Positions 16,939-24,990 are shown, counted from the first letter of the stretch. The stretch is 34,495 nt of DNA from Actinomycetota bacterium (GCA_030645675.1 JAUSLQ010000140.1:1-34495), one strand, 5' to 3'. Notes: generated by a model from the sequence alone, not told the origin. Program-made: numbers and translations.

Positions 16939-17940
16939 TCAGGCGGGGAGCATGCCGGCGGCGGCCTGGGCGCGGGCAAGGGTGACCGCGGCGACCTCGC
17001 GGGCCTTGCCGGCGCCTTTGCGCAGCAGCGATTGCAGCTCGCCGCGGTCGGTCATCAGTTCGTGATAGCGGGCCTGGATGGGCTGCAGCAGCTCGATCAC
17101 GGCCTCGCCGGCGTCGGCCTTCAGCGGGCCGTATTGAGTGTAGCCGGCGGCCAGCGCTTCGGGCGCACCGCCGGTGCACGCGGCCAGGATCTCCAGCAGG
17201 TTGCTGACGCCCGGTTTCTCGGCGCGGTCGAAGCGCACCTCGCTGTCGCTGTCGGTGACCGCCCGCTTGAACTTCTTCCGCACCGCCGCCGGTTCGTCGA
17301 GCAGGTACACCAGGCCGCTGTCGGTGTTGGCCGACTTGCTCATCTTCGACGTGGGGTCTTGCAGGTCCATCACCCGCGCGCCGGCCTTCGGGGTGACCGC
17401 TTTCGGCAGCACGAAGGTGTCGCCGAAGCGATGATTGAAGCGGATCGCGATGTCGCGGGTGATCTCGATGTGCTGACGCTGGTCCTCACCCACGGGTACC
17501 TCGTCGGTGTCGTACAGCAGGATGTCGGCGGCCTGCAGCGCCGGGTAGGTGAACAGGCCGGCGGAGATGAACTCGGCCGTGCTGGTGTTCTCTTGGCGCT
17601 TGGCCGACTTGTCCTTGAACTGCGTCATCCGGGTGAGCTCGCCGTAGCTGACCGTGCACTCCATCATCCAGCCGAGCTGGCTGTGCTCGGGCACGTGGCT
17701 CTGCACGAAGATGGTGGCCTCGTCGGGGTCGAGGCCGACTGCGAACAGCATCGCCGCCAGCTGCAGCGTGGCCTGGCCCAGCACATCGGGCGCCTCGGTG
17801 ATGGTGAGCGCGTGCAGGTCGACGATTCCGTGGAACGCGTCGTTCTCGTGCTGTCCCGCGACCCAGTTGCGCAGCGCCCCCAGGTAGTTGCCGAGGTGTA
17901 CGTCGCCGGTGGGTTGGATGCAGGAGAGCACGCGTGTCAC
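16939..17940 (-). CDS. trpS: Tryptophanyl-tRNA synthetase
   Basis: 333 aa, class I aminoacyl-tRNA synthetase charging tRNA-Trp. The HIGH-type motif is in PTGDVHLGNYLG (10-21) and KMSKS is exact at 199-203 (TSKMSKSAN). Other TrpRS blocks are GELTRMTQFKDKSA and YPALQAADILLYDTDEVPVG. Length is normal. The start is GTG at 17940, 7 nt after TAGCCT on the minus strand. It is divergent from scpA, and the 77-nt gap holds both -10 elements. trpS is not part of this neighbourhood in Mycobacterium; here it takes the place where parA precedes scpA. Confidence 0.98.
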   Translation of the reverse strand: MTRVLSCIQPTGDVHLGNYLGALRNWVAGQHENDAFHGIVDLHALTITEAPDVLGQATLQLAAMLFAVGLDPDEATIFVQSHVPEHSQLGWMMECTVSYGELTRMTQFKDKSAKRQENTSTAEFISAGLFTYPALQAADILLYDTDEVPVGEDQRQHIEITRDIAIRFNHRFGDTFVLPKAVTPKAGARVMDLQDPTSKMSKSANTDSGLVYLLDEPAAVRKKFKRAVTDSDSEVRFDRAEKPGVSNLLEILAACTGGAPEALAAGYTQYGPLKADAGEAVIELLQPIQARYHELMTDRGELQSLLRKGAGKAREVAAVTLARAQAAAGMLPA

Positions 17941-17947
17941 GGCGGGC

Positions 17948-17953
17948 AGGCTA
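17948..17953 (-). promoter_or_regulatory. -10 element (TAGCCT) of trpS, leaderless type
   Basis: On the minus strand TAGCCT ends 7 nt before the GTG at 17940. The same hexamer occurs 8 nt before the GT2 gene at 30978. Confidence 0.55.
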
Positions 17954-18003
17954 CCGGCACGCCCACGGCGGCCCGGAGGCGATATTCGCCGGGTCGCGGC
18001 CGG

Positions 18004-18009
18004 TACGAT
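18004..18009 (+). promoter_or_regulatory. -10 element (TACGAT) of scpA, leaderless type
   Basis: TACGAT ends 8 nt before the ATG of scpA at 18018. No Shine-Dalgarno sequence is present in the gap. Confidence 0.55.
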
Positions 18010-18017
18010 CGCACTCC

Positions 18018-18794
18018 ATGGCCGTCGACGTCTCCACCTCCGTGTACGAGGGGCCGTTCGACCTGCTGTTGCACCTGATCCTGAAGGAGCAGGTCGACAT
18101 CTACGAGGTGTCGCTGAGCCGCATCGTCGACGCCTACCTGGAGGAGATCGAGCGCCTGCAGTCGATCGATCTCGACCTGGCCACCGAGTTCCTGCTCATC
18201 GCCTCCACCCTGGTGGAGCTGAAGGCCCGCCGCCTGCTGCCTGGCCGCGACGACATCGATCTCGACGACGAGCTGGCCCTGTGGGAGGAGCGCGACCTGC
18301 TGTTGGCCCGCCTGCTGGAGTGCAAGACGTTCAAGGACGTCGCCAGCGTGCTCAGCCGCCTCGCCGAGGACGCCGACCGGTCGTTCCCGCGCTCGGTTGG
18401 CGCCGACGAGCGCTTCGCCGAGCTGATGCCCGACCTGATGGAGGGCGTCACCCCCCAACGCTTGCACCGGGCGTTCATGAGGGCGGTCACGCCCAAGCCG
18501 GTGCAGCGCATCGACCTGTTCCACGTGGCTCCCATCCGCATCAGCGTGGCCGATGCGCTGGCCGAACTGGTCGACGAACTGCCGCGCGTCGGCCGAATCT
18601 CGTTCCGCCGCCTCACCAGCGGGCTGGTCGAGCGGCTGGAGGTCATCGTGCGCTTCCTGGCGTTGCTGGAGCTGTTCAAGCAGGGTCTGGTCGAGCTCGA
18701 CCAGACGGAGCGCTTCGGCGACATCGACGTACTGTGGACAGGTGGCGAGGGCACCGACCTCGACGCCCTCCCGATCGACGACTATGACGGCTGA
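18018..18794 (+). CDS. scpA: Segregation and condensation protein A
   Basis: 258 aa. ScpA is the kleisin that bridges SMC heads, with ScpB, to compact and segregate the chromosome. The N-terminus VYEGPFDLLLHLILKEQVDIYEVSLSRI is the diagnostic SMC-neck-binding region, followed by ATEFLLIASTLVELKARRLLP. The C-terminal winged helix (about 180-240, TFLALLELFKQG-like VRFLALLELFKQGLVELDQ) ends in an acidic tail. The ATG at 18018 is preferred over the in-frame upstream extension because of the -10 8 nt before it and the conserved start. The stop codon lies inside a tandem repeat that continues toward scpB. No parA precedes it. Confidence 0.96.
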   Translation: MAVDVSTSVYEGPFDLLLHLILKEQVDIYEVSLSRIVDAYLEEIERLQSIDLDLATEFLLIASTLVELKARRLLPGRDDIDLDDELALWEERDLLLARLLECKTFKDVASVLSRLAEDADRSFPRSVGADERFAELMPDLMEGVTPQRLHRAFMRAVTPKPVQRIDLFHVAPIRISVADALAELVDELPRVGRISFRRLTSGLVERLEVIVRFLALLELFKQGLVELDQTERFGDIDVLWTGGEGTDLDALPIDDYDG

Positions 18795-18867
18795 ACGACT
18801 ATGACGGCTGAACGACATGACGGCTGAACGACATGAGACTGATGAACGACGAAGGATGAACGACTGA
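18778..18867 (+). repeat. Decaying tandem repeat over the scpA stop codon
   Basis: Unit 1 ACGACTATGACGGCTGA (18778-18794) includes the scpA stop. Unit 2 (18795-18811) is identical. Unit 3 (18812-18827) lacks one base. Units 4-6 (18828-18845, 18846-18859, 18860-18867) keep the ACGAC...TGA frame but diverge. Every unit from 1 to 5 contains ATGA or an equivalent ATG followed by an early stop, so the 75-nt gap is a chain of tiny overlapping reading frames. GAAGGA (18851-18856) may be the ribosome binding site of scpB. Confidence 0.85.
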
Positions 18868-18869
18868 CC

Positions 18870-19472
18870 GTGTCCGACCAGCCCAACCCACTCGACGCCG
18901 AGACCGTGCGCGCGATCGAGGCGATCATCCTCGTGGCCGTGGAGCCAGTGCCCAGCGAGCAGCTGGCCCAGCTGCTGGAGCAACCGGTGGTGATGATCGA
19001 CCGCCTGTGCGACGAGCTGGCCGACGCCTACGCCGAGGCCGGGCACGGCTTCCAGCTGATGAAGGTGGCCGGCGGCTGGCGCTACCAGACGCACCCCGAG
19101 CTGTCGCCGTACGTCGAGCGCTTCCTGCTCGACGGGCAGCGGGCCCGCATGAGCGGTGCCGCACTGGAGACTCTGGCGATCATCGCCTACAAGCAGCCGC
19201 TGTCGCGCGCCCAGGTCGGCAGCATCCGCGGGGTCGACCCCGATGCTGTCATCCGCACGCTGCAGGCCCGCGGCTACGTCACCGAGGTGGGCCGCGACCC
19301 GGGGCCGGGCCAGGCCGTCCTGTTCGGTACCACGCCGGCGTTCCTGGAGAAGCTGGGCGTGAACTCGCTGGCCGACCTGCCGCCGATCGCCGAGTTCGTG
19401 CCCGGCGCCGACGTCGTGGAGGCTCTCGAGCAGGGACTGCGCATCGATCCGCCGGCCGACGCCCGTGGCTGA
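18870..19472 (+). CDS. scpB: Segregation and condensation protein B
   Basis: 200 aa. It is a partner of ScpA in the SMC complex and consists of two winged helices. AIEAIILVAVEPVPSEQLAQ opens the first. GAALETLAIIAYKQPLSRAQVGSIRGVD is the signature of the second, followed by LFGTTPAFLEKLGVNSLADLPP, the usual C-terminal motif. The GTG at 18870 follows the repeat described at 18778-18867; GAAGGA lies 13 nt upstream, farther than ideal. Its end overlaps rluB by 8 nt. Confidence 0.95.
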   Translation: MSDQPNPLDAETVRAIEAIILVAVEPVPSEQLAQLLEQPVVMIDRLCDELADAYAEAGHGFQLMKVAGGWRYQTHPELSPYVERFLLDGQRARMSGAALETLAIIAYKQPLSRAQVGSIRGVDPDAVIRTLQARGYVTEVGRDPGPGQAVLFGTTPAFLEKLGVNSLADLPPIAEFVPGADVVEALEQGLRIDPPADARG

Positions 19473-20313
19473 CGCTCCTGGCCGCGACGCTGCCCGGGGA
19501 GACGAGCCGCGCCGCGACGAGCCCCGCCGAGACCGGGTGGTGGAACCGCCGTTGTGGGAGCAGTTGGCCGCCAAGTCGGCCGAGCTGCCCCAGGGCGAGC
19601 GGTTGCAGAAGGTGCTGGCCGTTCGTGGCTGGGGCAGCCGGCGCCTGTGCGAGGACATGATCTCCGAGGGCCGGGTGACGGTGAACGGTGAGGTGGCCGT
19701 GCTCGGCCGGCGCGTCGACACCGACCACGACGTGGTGGAGGTCGACGGCGTGCCGATCGGCGTCAAGCCCGGCCTGGTCTACTACCTGCTGAACAAGCCC
19801 GAGGGAGTGGTCACCACCGCTCACGACCCGCAGGGCCGCCCCACCGTCGTGGAGATCGTGCCCGCCGAGCCGCGGGTGTACCCCGTGGGCCGTTTGGACC
19901 AAGCCACCGAGGGCCTGCTGCTGCTGACCAACGACGGCGACCTGGCCCACCGGCTGGCCCACCCCAGTCACGGCGTGGAGAAGGAGTACCTGGCCGAGGT
20001 GGAGGGCAACCCCGGCAGCGGCGCGGTGCGCCGGCTGCGCGACGGGGTGGAGCTCGACGACGGCGTCACCGCCCCGGCGAAGGTGTCGCAGCCCAGCCCG
20101 GGCGTGCTGCGCATCACCATCCACGAGGGCCGCAATCGCCAGGTTCGGCGGATGTGCGAGGCCGTCGGCCACCCCGTGAACCGCCTGGTTCGGGTGCGAA
20201 TCGGGCCCCTCAGGGATGCCGCGCTGGCGCCTGGCGAGTGGCGCGAGCTGACCCAGGCAGAGGTGCGGCGGCTGGTGGAAGCCGCAGCGGGCGACACCCG
20301 GCCGATACGCTGA
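19465..20313 (+). CDS. rluB: RsuA/RluB-family rRNA pseudouridine synthase
   Basis: 282 aa. An S4 RNA-binding domain (about 46-92: ERLQKVLAVRGWGSRRLCED, GRVTVNGEVA) precedes the pseudouridine synthase domain. That domain carries YLLNKPEGVVTT, and GRLDQATEGLLLLTNDG with catalytic Asp145. HEGRNRQVRRMCEAVGHPV closes the fold. By analogy with B. subtilis and Mycobacterium (Rv1711 after scpB) it modifies 23S rRNA. The first 25 residues are basic, with a 15-nt DNA duplication (19501-19515 and 19516-19530, GDEPRR/DEPRRD). The start is GTG at 19465, overlapping scpB. Confidence 0.94.
   Translation: MADAPGRDAARGDEPRRDEPRRDRVVEPPLWEQLAAKSAELPQGERLQKVLAVRGWGSRRLCEDMISEGRVTVNGEVAVLGRRVDTDHDVVEVDGVPIGVKPGLVYYLLNKPEGVVTTAHDPQGRPTVVEIVPAEPRVYPVGRLDQATEGLLLLTNDGDLAHRLAHPSHGVEKEYLAEVEGNPGSGAVRRLRDGVELDDGVTAPAKVSQPSPGVLRITIHEGRNRQVRRMCEAVGHPVNRLVRVRIGPLRDAALAPGEWRELTQAEVRRLVEAAAGDTRPIR
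20306..20311 (+). promoter_or_regulatory. -10 element (TACGCT) of tyrA, leaderless type
   Basis: TACGCT overlaps the first base of the rluB stop codon and ends 8 nt before the GTG of tyrA at 20320. tyrA may thus have its own promoter besides read-through from scpAB-rluB. Confidence 0.5.
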
Positions 20314-20319
20314 TCAGCC

Positions 20320-21384
20320 GTGTCAACCAGTCGTCGGGCGAACGTCGTGGGCCTGGGCCTCATCGGGGGTTCCATCGCGCGCGCCCTCACCGATCGCGGC
20401 TGGCACGTCAGCGCTGAGGAGAGCGATCCGGCCCGCCGGCAGCAGGCCGACGCGCTGGGCCTGGTGGCGCAGTGGGGGCTCGACGCCCTGGCGGAGATCA
20501 CGTTCGTCGCCACCCCGGTGCTCAGCATCGCCGATCACGCCAAGCGGGCGCTGGCCGAGACCCACGGGGTGGTCACCGATGTGGGCAGCGTGAAGGCGGC
20601 CGTGGTGGCCGCGATCGACGACCCCAGGTTCGTCGGCGGCCACCCGATGGCGGGCAGCGAGCTGGAAGGGCTCGACGGTGCCGACGGCAGCATGTTCGAG
20701 GGCGCGGTGTGGGTGCTGACACCATCGGCCACCACGGCCGACACCACGTTCAGCCTGGTCGCTGCCGTCGTGGCCGACTTCGGCGCCGATGTGGTGGCCC
20801 TGCCCGCCGAGCGCCACGACCAGACCGTCGCCGTCATCAGCCATGTGCCCCACCTCACTGCCGCCACCCTGATGGGGCTGGCCAGCGAGCGGGCCGAAGA
20901 GCACGCCGCGCTGCTGCGCCTGGCCGCCGGCGGCTTCCGCGACATGACCCGCATCGCCAGCGGCCAGCCCAACATCTGGCTCGACATCTGCGCCGAGAAC
21001 CGTACCGCCATCCTCTCCGCCCTCGACGGCCTGATCGACGGGTTGCAGGGCATGCGCCGGGTGGTCGACACCGACGACCGTGAGGAGCTTCTGCATCGGC
21101 TGGCCCGCGCTCGCGAGGCCCGCTCGAACCTGCCCGTGCGCGGCACCCACCCGAGCGAGCTGGCGGAGGTGCGCATCCCCATCCCCGACCGGCCCGGCGC
21201 CGCGGCGGAGGTGTTCACGCTCGCTGCCGAGCTGGGGGTCAACATCGACAGCTTCGAAGTCGTGCACAGCGTCGAGGGCAACCGCGGTGTTGCGGTTGTG
21301 CTGGTCGACGCGGCGATGGCCGACATGTACCGCGGTGGGTTGATCGCCCGCGGGTACCGTCCTTCCGTGCAGCGGCTGAGCTGA
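20320..21384 (+). CDS. tyrA: Prephenate dehydrogenase with C-terminal ACT domain
   Basis: 354 aa. It oxidises and decarboxylates prephenate to 4-hydroxyphenylpyruvate for tyrosine synthesis, using NAD(P). The Rossmann loop GLGLIGGS is at 11-18. VTDVGSVK and FVGGHPMAGSELEG are the TyrA blocks; the His in GGHPMAG binds substrate. The helical dimer domain includes ISHVPHLTAATL and GGFRDMTRIA. From about 283 an ACT fold (VRIPIPDRPGAAAEVFTLAA) probably gives feedback control by tyrosine. No chorismate mutase domain is fused. The start is GTG. Grouped with aroA 6 nt downstream, forming an aromatic amino acid pair. Confidence 0.95.
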   Translation: MSTSRRANVVGLGLIGGSIARALTDRGWHVSAEESDPARRQQADALGLVAQWGLDALAEITFVATPVLSIADHAKRALAETHGVVTDVGSVKAAVVAAIDDPRFVGGHPMAGSELEGLDGADGSMFEGAVWVLTPSATTADTTFSLVAAVVADFGADVVALPAERHDQTVAVISHVPHLTAATLMGLASERAEEHAALLRLAAGGFRDMTRIASGQPNIWLDICAENRTAILSALDGLIDGLQGMRRVVDTDDREELLHRLARAREARSNLPVRGTHPSELAEVRIPIPDRPGAAAEVFTLAAELGVNIDSFEVVHSVEGNRGVAVVLVDAAMADMYRGGLIARGYRPSVQRLS

Positions 21385-21390
21385 GGGCGG

Positions 21391-22659
21391 GTGGACGTCT
21401 ATCGCGTCGCCCGCCTGGGCGCCCCCCTCGATGCGGTGGTGGATGTGCCGGGCTCGAAGAGCGTGGCGAACCGCGCGTTGGTGTGCGCCGCGCTGGCCGA
21501 GGGCGAGTCCGTGCTGCGCTCGGTGCCCGACGGCGACGACAGCGAGGCGATGCTCGACTGCCTGCGCGCGTTGGGCCTGGAGGTCGAGCGCGCCGCCGCC
21601 GACGTACGCCTGGTGGGTGGCGTGAAGGCGTTCCGGCGCGGCCCGATCACCCTGCACACGCGGCTGGCCGGCACCACCTCGCGGTTCATCACCGCTGTCG
21701 CCGCGCTGGGCCCGGGGCCGTACACGATCGACGGCCTGGCGCCGCTGCGCCAGCGGCCGATGGCCCCGTTGCACGATGCACTGGTCTCGATGGGCGTGCA
21801 GGTGAACCCCGGCGACCGTTGGGGCCACCTGCCGGTGACGGTGCACGGCCCGGTAGACGTGACGCTGGACGAAGTGTCGCTGCGTGGCGACGTCAGCAGC
21901 CAATACCTGACGGCGCTGATGCTGATCGCCCCGTACTTCCCCGACGGGCTGCGGTTCATGCTCACCACCCCGCTGGTCTCGCGGCCGTACATCCGCATCA
22001 CCGCGGCAGTGATGGCCGCGTTCGGCGTGCCCGGCGTGGAGTTGGGCGATCGCATCATCACGGTGCCCGCCGGCCGCTACCAGGCTCGCGAGTACACGAT
22101 CGAGCCCGATGCCAGCTCGGCGAGCTACCCGCTGGCCGCGGCCGCCATCTGCGGCGGCAAGGTGCGGGTGCCGGGCCTCACCGCCGGTTCGCTGCAGGGC
22201 GACGCCGCGTTCTGCCATGTGCTGGGCCGCATGGGCTGCGAGGTGCAGCAGGACCAGTGGGGCACCACGGTCAACCGCACGGGCGAGCTGCGCGGCATCG
22301 AGATCAACATGGTCGATCTCTCCGATCTGGTGCCCACGCTGGCCGTCGTGGCCGCATTCGCCAGCGGGCCCACCGACATCCACGGTGTCGGCTTCATCCG
22401 CCACAAGGAGAGCGACCGCCTCACCGACCTGTGCCAGGAACTGCGCAAGGCCGGCATCGACGCGGTCGACAACCCCGACGGTTTGGTGGTGCGCCCGGGC
22501 ACGCCGCACTCGGCCACGCTGGGCACGCACCACGACCACCGCTTGGCGATGGCGTTCGCACTGGTCGGTCTGGGTGCCAGCGGCATCATCGTCGAAGACC
22601 CCGACGTGGTCAGCAAGAGCTGGCCCGACTTCTGGTCGATGATCGAGAGCCTGCGATGA
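21391..22659 (+). CDS. aroA: 5-enolpyruvylshikimate-3-phosphate synthase
   Basis: 422 aa. It joins shikimate-3-phosphate and phosphoenolpyruvate in the shikimate pathway. The substrate loop GSKSVANRAL (21-30, Lys23) is present. LAGTTSRF (92-99) is the equivalent of the PEP/glyphosate loop: Gly94 and Arg98 are kept, and Phe99 replaces the Pro of the E. coli enzyme. LRGDVSSQYLTALMLIAP, the central DLSDLVPTLAV and the HKESDRL block follow. The GTG at 21391 is 6 nt after tyrA. The end overlaps the HAD-IB gene as ATGA. In many bacteria cmk follows aroA; here it does not. Confidence 0.97.
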   Translation: MDVYRVARLGAPLDAVVDVPGSKSVANRALVCAALAEGESVLRSVPDGDDSEAMLDCLRALGLEVERAAADVRLVGGVKAFRRGPITLHTRLAGTTSRFITAVAALGPGPYTIDGLAPLRQRPMAPLHDALVSMGVQVNPGDRWGHLPVTVHGPVDVTLDEVSLRGDVSSQYLTALMLIAPYFPDGLRFMLTTPLVSRPYIRITAAVMAAFGVPGVELGDRIITVPAGRYQAREYTIEPDASSASYPLAAAAICGGKVRVPGLTAGSLQGDAAFCHVLGRMGCEVQQDQWGTTVNRTGELRGIEINMVDLSDLVPTLAVVAAFASGPTDIHGVGFIRHKESDRLTDLCQELRKAGIDAVDNPDGLVVRPGTPHSATLGTHHDHRLAMAFALVGLGASGIIVEDPDVVSKSWPDFWSMIESLR

Positions 22660-23378
22660 CCGCCGCTGGGGTGAACGGCGTTCCGGCGAACGGCGGCGAG
22701 GCGACGAACGACGCGGACGGCGTGCACGACGCGGCCTTCGACGTGGACGGTGTGCACGTCGCGGCCTTCGACGTGGACGGCACGTTGACGGTGCGCGACT
22801 GTGTGAAGCCGTTCCTGCTGCGGGTGGGCGGTTGGTGGGGCGTGCTGCGGGCGATGCTGCGGCGGCCGGCCGCCACCCTGCGCGCCATGGCCGGCCTCGA
22901 CCGCGACCGCATGAAGGAAGTGATCGTCGGCGGCGTGCTGCGCGGCCGCAAGGTGGCCCAGATCGAAGCGTTGGGCGAGCAGTTCGCCGCCCAGGTGCAC
23001 GACGGCTGGCTGCGCCCCGACACGATGGAGCGCCTGCGCTGGCACCAGCGCGCGGGGCATCGCATCGTGCTGGTATCTGCCTCGCTGGGCCCGTACCTGC
23101 GCCCGTTGGGCCGCAGGCTGGGGGTCGACGAGGTGCTCTGCGCCGAGCCCGGCCGAGCGGGCGACGAGTTCACCGACCGGCTGCAGGGCGCCAACTGCCG
23201 CGCGGCGGAGAAGGTTCGCCGGCTCGACGCATGGCTGGCCGCCGGCCGCCTGCAGGGCGCCACCGTGTGGGCCTACGGCGACAGCGCCGGCGACCGCGAG
23301 CTGCTGGCCCGGGCCGACCACCCGCTGCTGGTGAAAGACGTCGTCGTCTCGGCTGTGCCTGCGGGGTTCGAGTCGTGA
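22656..23378 (+). CDS. HAD-IB family hydrolase; candidate polyprenyl-phosphopentose phosphatase
   Basis: 240 aa. HAD-IB (SerB-like) motifs are complete: motif I FDVDGTLT with Asp39 and Asp41, motif II Ser141 (VLVSASLGPYL), motif III Lys186, and motif IV GDSAGDRELL with Asp209 and Asp213. A small helical cap lies between motifs I and II. The N-terminus contains a second, incomplete motif I (FDVDGVH, Asp29/Asp31) made by a 30-nt duplication. 4-nt overlaps join it to aroA and to the UbiA gene. Because UbiA makes decaprenylphosphoryl-5-phosphoribose and DprE1 needs the dephosphorylated product, this enzyme could supply the missing phosphatase step; in Mycobacterium a PAP2 protein (Rv3807c) is assigned to it. 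The function is inference; a SerB-type role on another small phosphate is the alternative. Confidence 0.8.
   Translation: MTAAGVNGVPANGGEATNDADGVHDAAFDVDGVHVAAFDVDGTLTVRDCVKPFLLRVGGWWGVLRAMLRRPAATLRAMAGLDRDRMKEVIVGGVLRGRKVAQIEALGEQFAAQVHDGWLRPDTMERLRWHQRAGHRIVLVSASLGPYLRPLGRRLGVDEVLCAEPGRAGDEFTDRLQGANCRAAEKVRRLDAWLAAGRLQGATVWAYGDSAGDRELLARADHPLLVKDVVVSAVPAGFES
22721..22780 (+). repeat. 30-nt tandem duplication covering HAD motif I
   Basis: 22721-22750 and 22751-22780 match at 28 of 30 positions (C/T at position 1, A/T at position 9). Each encodes GVHxAAFDVDG. Only the second is followed by TLT. Confidence 0.92.
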
Positions 23379-24241
23379 TCGGTGCCCTGCTGCGCGAGGC
23401 GCGGCCCAAGCAGTGGGCCAAGAACGTGCTGGTGCTGGCCGCTCCGGGCGCGGCGGGCGTCTTGGACAACGGGTCCTCGCTGGGTCGCGCGCTGCTCGCC
23501 TTCGTCGCCTTCTGCCTGGCCAGCAGTGGCACCTACTACTGGAACGACATCCACGACGTGGAGGCCGACCGCCAGCACCCCACGAAGTGCCGCCGCCCGA
23601 TCGCCAGCGGGGCGGTGCCGCTGGGCATCGCCCGCACGGTGGGCACCTTGTTGCTGGTAGCCGGCCTCGGCACCGCCTTCGCACTGGGCTGGCGTACCGG
23701 GCTGGTCGTCACCGGCTACGTGGCCCTCACCACCCTGTACAGCACCCTTCTGAAGCACGTTGCCGTGGTGGATCTGGTGGCCGTGTCGGCCGGCTTCGTG
23801 CTGCGCGCCATCGCCGGCGCGGTGGTCACCGACGTGCGCATGAGCAACTGGTTCGTGCTGTGCACGTCGGCAGGATCGTTGTTCATCGTCACTGGCAAGC
23901 GCTACGCCGAGCTGCGCGAGATGGGCGACAACGCCGCCACGCGGGCCACGCTCGACGAGTACACGCCCGACTTCCTGCGCACCGTGCTGAACGTGGCGGT
24001 GGGCGCCACCCTGCTGACCTACTGCATGTGGGCGTTCGACACGAAGGAGCTCAGTGGCTCCACCTGGCCGTTCTACGAGCTGTCGATCGTGCCGATGCTG
24101 ACCGCGTTGCTGCGGTACACGTTGATCATCGAGCAAGGGCATGGCGCTGCTCCGGAGGAGATCTTCGCCGCCGACCGGTGGTTGCAGGGTTTGGGTGTGT
24201 TGTGGGCAGTCGTCTTCGGGTTAGGGGTGTACGTAGGGTGA
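23375..24241 (+). CDS. ubiA: UbiA-family decaprenyl-phosphate phosphoribosyltransferase (DPPR synthase)
   Basis: 288 aa, polytopic membrane enzyme. The family member Rv3806c transfers 5-phosphoribose from PRPP to decaprenyl phosphate, the first step to DPA. The opening ARPKQWAKNVLVLAAP is typical of this branch. The first Asp motif NDIHDVEAD (57-65) is complete; PTKCRRPIASG follows. LYSTLLKHVAVVDLVAVSAG and LRAIAGAVVTDV form the second active-site segment. At least eight hydrophobic segments are visible. The GTG at 23375 overlaps the HAD stop (GTGA) and places the conserved RPKQW at residues 10-14. The next gene overlaps by the same GTGA arrangement. Confidence 0.92.
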   Translation: MIGALLREARPKQWAKNVLVLAAPGAAGVLDNGSSLGRALLAFVAFCLASSGTYYWNDIHDVEADRQHPTKCRRPIASGAVPLGIARTVGTLLLVAGLGTAFALGWRTGLVVTGYVALTTLYSTLLKHVAVVDLVAVSAGFVLRAIAGAVVTDVRMSNWFVLCTSAGSLFIVTGKRYAELREMGDNAATRATLDEYTPDFLRTVLNVAVGATLLTYCMWAFDTKELSGSTWPFYELSIVPMLTALLRYTLIIEQGHGAAPEEIFAADRWLQGLGVLWAVVFGLGVYVG

Positions 24242-24990
24242 GCAGCATGCGGTCGTTCGACGAGGCATTGCAGGCAGTCAGCGAGGTGGAAGGCTGGATG
24301 AGCCCGGATCAGGCCGAGCGCCTGTACCGGGCTGCGGCCGGTACCCACGCGGGCGAGACGATCGTGGAGATCGGCAGCTTCCGTGGCCGCAGCGCGATCG
24401 TGCTGGCCAGCGCGATGCCATCGGGCGTGACGCTGGTGGCCATCGATCCGCATGCGGGCAACGACCGCGGGCCGCAGGAGTTCGACGGCTTCCAAGAGGC
24501 CGCCGCCACCGACCACGAGGTGTTCAACGCCAACCTGGCCGCGGCCGGCGTGGCCGACCGCGTGCGCCACGTGCGGGCGTTCAGCGACGCTGCCCACGCC
24601 GAGGTGCAGGGCGAGCCGGCGGTGCTGTACATCGACGGTGCGCACCGCTACGCGCCGGCGCGCACCGACATCCGCGACTGGGGTGCACGGGTGGCCCCCG
24701 GCGGCACCCTGCTGATCCACGACTCGTTCTCATCGCTCGGCGTCACCCTGGCGATTGGTCGCGAGCTGATGTTCGGGAAGCGCTTCCGCTACGTGGGGCG
24801 GGCGCGCTCGCTCACGGAGTACCGCGCCGATCTCGACGGGACCCTGCGCAGCCGCCTGGGCAACTCGGCCCGCCAGTTGGCGCAGCTGCCGTGGTTCGTG
24901 AAGAACCTGATGGTGAAGGTGCTGATCAGCGCCAAACTGGGTGGTGTCCTGAAGAAGTTCACCGGCCGCGACTCCGAGTGGCCCTACTGA
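24238..24990 (+). CDS. Class I SAM-dependent methyltransferase (Methyltransf_24-like)
   Basis: 250 aa. Motif I TIVEIGSFRGRSAIVLAS (about 41-58) with Glu44, VAIDPH (Asp70), AVLYIDGAHRY (Asp133) and APGGTLLIHDSF match the small-molecule/sugar methyltransferases that carry an IDGxHxY motif. The C-terminal 60 residues are basic with an amphipathic stretch (QLPWFVKNLMVKVLISAK), which may contact the membrane. It sits between the DPPR synthase and DprE1, in a place empty in the mycobacterial genes I recall, and overlaps ubiA by 4 nt. A role in methylating a pentose or lipid-linked sugar is plausible but unproven. ATG 24247 is an alternative start. Confidence 0.85.
   Translation: MSSMRSFDEALQAVSEVEGWMSPDQAERLYRAAAGTHAGETIVEIGSFRGRSAIVLASAMPSGVTLVAIDPHAGNDRGPQEFDGFQEAAATDHEVFNANLAAAGVADRVRHVRAFSDAAHAEVQGEPAVLYIDGAHRYAPARTDIRDWGARVAPGGTLLIHDSFSSLGVTLAIGRELMFGKRFRYVGRARSLTEYRADLDGTLRSRLGNSARQLAQLPWFVKNLMVKVLISAKLGGVLKKFTGRDSEWPY

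Noticed and set aside
18784-18867. Mini reading frames between scpA and scpB as separate small genes
   Set aside because: They are 4-17 codons long, generated by tandem duplication of the scpA end, and lack ribosome binding sites. They are treated as a possible regulatory relay, not as genes.
20323-22539. 738-codon minus-strand frame
   Set aside because: It is antisense to tyrA and aroA, both with complete active-site motifs; its composition is that of a mirror frame.
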